Origin: an uncultured Roseburia sp.
Lineage (GTDB): Bacteria; Bacillota; Clostridia; Lachnospirales; Lachnospiraceae
DNA length: 8,844 nt
NCBI GenBank assembly: GCA_947070915.1
Contig: CAMTDY010000120.1
Location: 1 to 8,844 of the forward strand
Direction: 5' to 3'
Shown here: positions 6,343 to 8,844 of the stretch, one piece after another
How the letters are laid out: each line of letters starts with the position of its first letter
Numbering within the stretch: the stretch's first letter is position 1
Translations under genes and position numbers: made by a program
Notes under the pieces: generated by a model
Seen by the model: the letters and a program-made list of their open reading frames with translations, nothing else
Told to the model about the DNA's origin: nothing
The model's database searches: none

Positions 6343-7026
6343 TTAAACAAGACCACTCTGTTTCTTTTTTCTCCTTTTCCAGCTATAGAATCCATAGGCA
6401 TCATTGACCAGAAATATAATAAAACACAGGATCATCGGCAGATATCTCAATTCTGACAGTGTTGCCATCACCCATAAAATAATAAGAACTACATCATTTG
6501 CCCCATAAGCCACAGCATACCAGGGACTTCTCAGCATCATCAGGCTGGAGGCAAGAAAACTGGTGGCGATGGAAATGGTACTAAATAGTAGATTAGGCGT
6601 CTCAAACCAATCCAGCACAAAATAAAATAAAATCGTCACGAGAACCGTGGCCGCACCCAAAACCAGCCAGGCCCCCGGCTTCAGGTGTTCTACCTTTACC
6701 TCTTTATCGTCATAGGGATTTTTCAGCCAGGTAACCACCGACAGCAGCGCGATAGGCGCTGTCATTCCAAGATATGTGATCATCTCCCCCCAGTATCGGA
6801 ACTGAAAGGAAATGAGTGCATACAAAATACTAAAGCCGATGGTAAGGATCTGCCCCAGCACATCCCCCTTCGCCACAAAGATCAATGCCGTGACGCCGAC
6901 GAGAGATGCCGCCAGCGTCAGCCATGCGCCATTTCCCGACAGAATAAAAGAACCTGTTACCAGGATCACGGAAACCATCCAGAGAACCTTCTCAAACTTA
7001 TTTAAATTTTTTACTGACTCGATCAT
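6343..7026 (-). CDS. pnuC: PnuC-family nicotinamide riboside transporter
   Basis: This is a 227-residue membrane protein. The ATG at 7026 is preferred over a TTG at 7050 because AAGGAGG sits just before it. Seven or so hydrophobic segments span the protein (about 13-30, 34-52, 58-74, 79-100, 118-140, 147-165 and 168-190, with a last one at 195-215). Family hallmarks are NPYDDKEVKVEHL (103-115), RSPWYAVAYGANDVVLIILW (166-185, including W169 and N177-D178) and VNDAYGFYSW (207-216) before a basic tail. PnuC proteins let nicotinamide riboside into the cell by facilitated diffusion, and kinases then trap it for NAD synthesis. No nadR or other NAD gene is in the window. It lies downstream of and divergent from the tRNA promoter. 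Whether it shares a transcript with the peptidase gene is open, since no terminator is seen in the 67-base gap. Confidence 0.92.
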   Translation of the reverse strand: MIESVKNLNKFEKVLWMVSVILVTGSFILSGNGAWLTLAASLVGVTALIFVAKGDVLGQILTIGFSILYALISFQFRYWGEMITYLGMTAPIALLSVVTWLKNPYDDKEVKVEHLKPGAWLVLGAATVLVTILFYFVLDWFETPNLLFSTISIATSFLASSLMMLRSPWYAVAYGANDVVLIILWVMATLSELRYLPMILCFIIFLVNDAYGFYSWKRRKKKQSGLV

Positions 7027-7078
7027 CTTCTCCTCCTTGCCCGGCTCCAATCAAAAAAAAAGATTCTGAAAAAAAGAC

Positions 7079-7107
7079 TTGATTTTCTCAGCCTGACGTG
7101 ATATTAT
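7079..7107 (+). promoter_or_regulatory. Sigma-A promoter of tRNA-Pro
   Basis: TTGATT (7079-7084), a 17-base spacer and TATTAT (7102-7107) lie 18 bases before the tRNA. A-rich runs at 7053-7077 could act as an UP element. The predicted transcript start is near 7114. Confidence 0.75.
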
Positions 7108-7125
7108 AGTTGTCGGAAGTTTTTT

Positions 7126-7200
7126 CGGGGTATGGCTCAGTTTGGCTAGAGCGCATCGTTCGGGACGATGAGGCCGCAGGTTCAAATCCTGTTACCCCGA
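7126..7200 (+). tRNA. tRNA-Pro (anticodon CGG)
   Basis: The 75-base cloverleaf has acceptor arm CGGGGTA/TACCCCG, D arm GCTC...GAGC, anticodon stem CATCG/CGATG with loop TTCGGGA, five variable bases AGGCC and T arm GCAGG-TTCAAAT-CCTGT. The anticodon at 7161-7163 is CGG, reading CCG codons. C1-G72 with discriminator A is the bacterial proline identity. CCA is not encoded, so it must be added by the CCA-adding enzyme. Confidence 0.97.
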
Positions 7201-7204
7201 TAAA

Positions 7205-7236
7205 AAAAATGGCAGAGCGGAAGTTCTGCCATTTTT
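7205..7236. terminator. Bidirectional terminator between tRNA-Pro and the YbjQ operon
   Basis: The perfect 12-bp stem AAAAATGGCAGA/TCTGCCATTTTT (7205-7216, 7225-7236) has an 8-base loop. T-rich tracts lie on both sides, so it should end both the tRNA transcript and the convergent minus-strand operon. Confidence 0.92.
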
Positions 7237-7285
7237 ATTTACACGGGCGTCGCCAAATTGGCATCAATGATCAATCTGTCGCCGC

Positions 7286-7597
7286 CTACTTAAACTTCAC
7301 GGCGGTTCCATATGCCATGACCTCTGCTGCTCCCTGCATAACTGCCGCTGAGGCATACCTGACATTCACGATGGCATCCGCTCCCAGGCTCTCCGCTTCC
7401 GCTACCATTCTCTTCGTAGCGAGAGCTCTTGCATCATTCATCATATCAGTATATGCTTTCAGCTCTCCTCCCACAAGAGTTTTAAAACTCTGGGTAATAT
7501 CCCGCCCTACATTTTTTGACTGGATCGTACTTCCCTTTACCAGACCAAGCATCTCCAGCTCTTTCCCACTGATTGTTTCAGTATTGACTAAGATCAT
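7286..7597 (-). CDS. YbjQ/UPF0145 family protein
   Basis: This is a 103-residue soluble protein with no signal peptide. The ATG at 7597 is preceded by GGAGAAGAAG. The family pattern is complete: a short N-terminal strand MILVNTETI, the GGELKAYTDMMNDARALATKRM helix (43-64), the EAESLGADAIVNVRY strand (67-81) and a C-terminal AEVMAYGTAVKF. Structures of the family are small pentameric beta/alpha rings. It is annotated as heavy-metal binding, but I know of no proven function. It overlaps the preceding membrane-protein gene by 20 bases, so translation is probably coupled, and it is the last gene before the bidirectional terminator. The length is normal for the family. Confidence 0.93.
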   Translation of the reverse strand: MILVNTETISGKELEMLGLVKGSTIQSKNVGRDITQSFKTLVGGELKAYTDMMNDARALATKRMVAEAESLGADAIVNVRYASAAVMQGAAEVMAYGTAVKFK

Positions 7598-7808
7598 CTT
7601 CTTCTCCGCTCCTTATCTCTTTTATTCTGCTCACGGTCACGCCGATCATCACTCCTGCCAGGGCAAGAGGCACAAAGATAAAAAGCCCCTTCACCAGACC
7701 GGGTATGCCGCTGATCAACGCCAGCACTACCGACAGACCAGCATAATAGATCACAAATAGAACCGCGATCACTACCGGGGCGACCATTTTCTTTCCGTGA
7801 AGGTGCAT
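7578..7808 (-). CDS. Small two-helix membrane protein next to YbjQ
   Basis: The protein has 76 residues from ATG 7808, or 69 from ATG 7787. The first start (MHLHGKKMVAPVV) has no clear ribosome binding site, while the second follows GGAAAG at a short distance. The frame stays open to 7892, but that part lies inside the inverted-repeat element and is unlikely to be native. Two membrane helices are predicted (about 9-30 and 37-60 counted from 7808), followed by a charged tail RIKEIRSGEEDDLSQY. I recall similar proteins with this tail in Lachnospiraceae, but the function is unknown. Its stop (7580-7578) lies inside the YbjQ gene. The element's outer arm ends at base 7808, the first base of the ATG, so the element has replaced the native upstream region. 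Confidence 0.75.
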   Translation of the reverse strand: MHLHGKKMVAPVVIAVLFVIYYAGLSVVLALISGIPGLVKGLFIFVPLALAGVMIGVTVSRIKEIRSGEEDDLSQY

Positions 7809-7837
7809 GTAGCTCGACAGCACGAATCTGAACCCTG
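7808..7837 (+). repeat. Left outer arm of the nested element
   Basis: This is the reverse complement of 8054-8083 with mismatches only at positions 12 and 15 of the arm (A here, G in the other). On the minus-strand RNA both become U-G pairs, so the stem would be unbroken. Confidence 0.9.
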
Positions 7838-7850
7838 TTTCGTCCTGTGC

Positions 7851-7931
7851 TAGCAGCCAAATAGCGTTATTGCTTTCATTCAGCGATACCACCGCATCGC
7901 CTCATTCAAGCGCCTAGCTATTTGGCTGCTA
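7851..7931. repeat. Hairpin with 15-bp perfect stem inside the element
   Basis: TAGCAGCCAAATAGC (7851-7865) pairs exactly with GCTATTTGGCTGCTA (7917-7931). The apical part carries a second short stem GCGAT/ATCGC (7883-7887, 7896-7900). Confidence 0.9.
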
Positions 7932-7951
7932 TCACAATCCGAAATCTTCGA

Positions 7952-8053
7952 CCTCCACTTGTGATTTTTCAATTTACAAGGAAACGGAATGAAACGTACT
8001 GGAGGTACGTTGATTGACGTTGACGTAGTAAATTGGAAAATCACAAGCGGAGG
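7952..8053. repeat. Hairpin with 26-bp stem inside the element
   Basis: The arm 7952-7977 (starting CCTCCACTTGTGAT) pairs with 8028-8053 at 24 of 26 positions. Inside, AACGTAC/GTACGTT (7993-7999, 8005-8011) forms a small stem with loop TGGAG. The right arm runs directly into the outer right arm at 8054. Confidence 0.9.
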
Positions 8054-8083
8054 CAGGGTTCAGATTCGCGCCGTCGAGCTACA
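8054..8083 (-). repeat. Right outer arm of the nested element
   Basis: This is the partner of 7808-7837 (28/30). It contains the TAG stop codon of the small membrane peptide (8081-8079), so that gene ends in the element's first bases. Confidence 0.9.
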
Positions 8084-8204
8084 CATCCATCCCCTCATCC
8101 TTTAACGTATCCTTCACACCAGCCACAACTGCTGTAACAGCCGCCACGACTACAACCACCGCAATGATAACCAGCGCCACACTGCCTGTAAGAATTCCCA
8201 TCAT
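8079..8204 (-). CDS. 41-residue single-helix membrane peptide
   Basis: ATG at 8204 (a second ATG follows at 8201) is preceded 10 bases upstream by a perfect AGGAGG (8220-8215), which makes translation credible. The peptide reads MMGILTGSVALVIIAVVVVV, then AAVTAVVAGVKDTLKDEGMDV. It has one strongly hydrophobic helix (about 4-29) and a short charged tail. No cysteine or processing motif is visible. The TAG stop is supplied by the outer repeat of the nested element, so the native C-terminus may have been different or longer before insertion. It is probably the first gene of the unit with the two-helix protein and YbjQ. I found no convincing promoter in the A/T-rich bases upstream. I do not recognise a family. 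A toxin-like peptide is possible but unsupported. Confidence 0.65.
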   Translation of the reverse strand: MMGILTGSVALVIIAVVVVVAAVTAVVAGVKDTLKDEGMDV

Positions 8205-8235
8205 CTGACACCTGCCTCCTATCTAAAATATAATT

Positions 8236-8279
8236 GAAAAATCGATGCCGGGCGCAAAAAATATTCTGTATCCAGCATC
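8236..8279 (-). terminator. Probable terminator of the RecA-like gene
   Basis: On the minus strand, GATGCTGG (8279-8272) pairs with CCGGCATC (8251-8244) in an 8-bp stem with one U-G pair, followed by GATTTTT. The 20-base loop is long, which lowers confidence. Confidence 0.55.
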
Positions 8280-8292
8280 ATAAATTATTTCC

Positions 8293-8322
8293 ATTGTACC
8301 ATAAAATCATAAATGGTACAAT
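8293..8322. repeat. Perfect 10+10 inverted repeat downstream of the RecA-like gene
   Basis: ATTGTACCAT (8293-8302) and ATGGTACAAT (8313-8322) are exact reverse complements separated by 10 A/T-rich bases. No T-run follows on either strand, so it is not a classical terminator. It could be a protein-binding site or an mRNA 3' stabilising hairpin. The 8205-8355 gap holds this, the terminator and no gene. Confidence 0.8.
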
Positions 8323-8355
8323 CCCATTTCCACCTGAGTTTAAGGCAGCAACAAA

Positions 8356-8697
8356 TCAAATGATCAATACAGGAACCTTTGACTTCTTGGCATCCTTCAG
8401 AATACTTCTTAAGAAATCGGATATTTCATTACTGCTCATGTTTTTAGAAAGACCTGATTCATAGATCGAATCTATAACGATTAATTCAGAGTACTCCGAA
8501 TTAACAAATTTCTTGGCAGCGATTAAGGCATCTACGGAATCGCATTTTACAAGAGTAAGATAATCATGAATAATATCATGTGCTCTTGCCTGTGTCCGGG
8601 TATATGCATTTCCACCGTCAAGGTACATAATGTTTGCTCCGATTATTTCTTTCTGCAGGGAAGAAATAATCGTAAAAGCTAATTGTCTGCTATTCAT
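8356..8697 (-). CDS. RecA/RadA-like core protein lacking a P-loop
   Basis: This is a 113-residue protein. ATG 8697 is preferred because GGAG lies 8 bases upstream; another ATG at 8703 is only 2 bases from it. The sequence follows the RecA-fold order: a first helix RQLAFTIISSLQKE (4-17), a strand and loop NIMYLDGGNAYTRTQ (22-36, like the LDGGNxFxxxRL of RadA/RadB-type proteins), a helix-strand stretch, a Walker B-like strand ELIVIDSI (71-78), a helix EISDFLRSILKDAKKS (91-106) and strand VPVLII at the end. The Walker A motif that should precede the first helix is absent. The strong promoter directly upstream shows that the start is native rather than cut by the fragment end. It stops after the strand that precedes the NQ motif in RecA, so the C-terminal part is missing too. 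ATP hydrolysis is unlikely. It may be a decayed gene or a regulatory subunit. Confidence 0.7.
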   Translation of the reverse strand: MNSRQLAFTIISSLQKEIIGANIMYLDGGNAYTRTQARAHDIIHDYLTLVKCDSVDALIAAKKFVNSEYSELIVIDSIYESGLSKNMSSNEISDFLRSILKDAKKSKVPVLII

Positions 8698-8722
8698 ATG
8701 CATCTCTCCTTCTTAATTTTTA

Positions 8723-8751
8723 ATCATACTCTCTGTTTTTTAAAACGTCAA
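8723..8751 (-). promoter_or_regulatory. Strong sigma-A promoter of the RecA-like gene
   Basis: On the minus strand, TTGACG (8751-8746), a 17-base A/T-rich spacer and TATGAT (8728-8723) match consensus at ten of twelve bases. An AAGGAG ribosome binding site and the start codon follow within 30 bases. Confidence 0.8.
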
Positions 8752-8793
8752 GTGGGACACATTTCCCTTCGGTTTCCCGTTGCTTCTGGTGAT

Positions 8794-8844
8794 CTGTCTC
8801 TTATACACATCTGACGCTGCCGACGATAAGGCTCGTGTGGATGT
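8794..8844 (-). other. Nextera (Tn5) Read 1 / P5 adapter, reverse complement
   Basis: Positions 8794-8826 are the exact reverse complement of the 33-base Read 1 adapter. TAAGGCTC (8827-8834) is the complement of the index at the left end, and 8835-8844 (GTGTGGATGT) matches the start of reverse-complement P5 at 8 of 10 bases. The genomic insert ends at about 8793. The 42 bases at 8752-8793 are genomic and hold nothing I can identify. Confidence 0.97.

Larger units (their letters stand above)
7808..8083. mobile_element. Nested inverted-repeat element (MITE-like or structured RNA)
   Basis: The 276-base segment has 30-base terminal inverted repeats (7808-7837 and 8054-8083, 28/30 identical) that begin TGTAGCTCGAC and end CTGAACCCTG. 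Inside are a 15-bp perfect inverted repeat (7851-7865/7917-7931) and a 26-bp one (7952-7977/8028-8053, 24/26), with its own small hairpin. As RNA this makes a three-way junction. No open frame of any size lies within. TA at both ends of the GCTCGAC arms (7810-7811, 8080-8081) would fit a TA target duplication as in IS630/Tc1-type MITEs, but CA duplication outside the repeats is also possible. It lies between two minus-strand genes and would be transcribed with them. I do not recognise it as a named family. Confidence 0.6.

Noticed and set aside
5535..6407. 290-residue plus-strand frame
   Set aside because: It is antisense to the M15 peptidase, which has a complete zinc site and correct starts.
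7093..7125. TATAAT on the minus strand as a pnuC promoter
   Set aside because: No acceptable -35 lies 16-18 bases upstream; the match arises from the tRNA promoter's A/T-rich -10 region on the other strand.
7110..7760. 216-residue plus-strand frame
   Set aside because: It runs through the tRNA, the bidirectional terminator and antisense YbjQ; not a gene.
7809..7892. N-terminal extension of the two-helix membrane protein up to 7892
   Set aside because: These codons lie inside the inverted-repeat element and have no ribosome binding site.
7808..8083. CRISPR array or group II intron
   Set aside because: There are no regularly spaced direct repeats, and no intron boundary or domain V-like hairpin was recognised; the repeats are inverted and nested.
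18..8826. 33-base terminal inverted repeats including the Tn5 mosaic end, suggesting a composite transposon
   Set aside because: They match the Nextera Read 1 adapter exactly and are joined to index and P5 sequence; no transposase gene is present.

Overview
The biological insert runs from about 51 to 8793. Both ends are Illumina Nextera (Tn5) Read 1/P5 adapter sequence in opposite orientation, so the apparent terminal inverted repeats are library artefacts and the window is one tagmented fragment. Strong AGGAGG-type ribosome binding sites, sigma-A promoters with 17-base spacers, mid-range base composition and the gene families suggest a Clostridia-type Firmicute, probably a gut Lachnospiraceae. 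That placement is inference; there is no rRNA or marker gene here.

Layout. Nearly everything reads on the minus strand; the exceptions are a 5'-truncated gene at the left end and one tRNA. (1) 51-3131 is an accessory block: the end of an unknown plus-strand gene, a frame-disrupted ankyrin-repeat gene, a small phage-type protein, a HEAT-like small protein and a 624-residue P-loop ATPase with a nuclease-like C-terminus. The ATPase and the HEAT-like gene overlap by 4 bases. The ATPase promoter has its -35 box at the centre of a perfect 10+10 palindrome. (2) 3271-7026 holds pnuC (nicotinamide riboside transporter type), a zinc D,D-peptidase of the M15 family and two COG0523/CobW-type GTPases, ending at a strong intrinsic terminator. 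The last three genes have gaps of 34-35 bases and look like one unit. One GTPase has the CxCC motif and a His/Cys-rich metal-binding stretch. The other lacks CxCC and carries a C-terminal region like that of YcgQ/TIGR03943 proteins. A metal (probably zinc) allocation role shared with the zinc peptidase is a reasonable inference.

(3) 7079-7236 is a tRNA-Pro(CGG) with its own promoter and a bidirectional terminator shared with the convergent operon on its right. (4) 7286-8204 holds a 41-residue membrane peptide, a 276-base nested inverted-repeat element, a two-helix membrane protein and a YbjQ-family protein. (5) 8356-8751 is a one-gene unit encoding a RecA-like core that lacks a P-loop, with an excellent promoter and a likely terminator.

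The most unusual object is the element at 7808-8083. An outer 30-bp stem (28/30) encloses a 15-bp hairpin arm and a 26-bp hairpin (24/26), giving a three-way-junction design. It supplies the stop codon of the gene on one side and touches the start codon of the gene on the other. It looks like a MITE-like mobile element or a structured RNA inserted within an operon.
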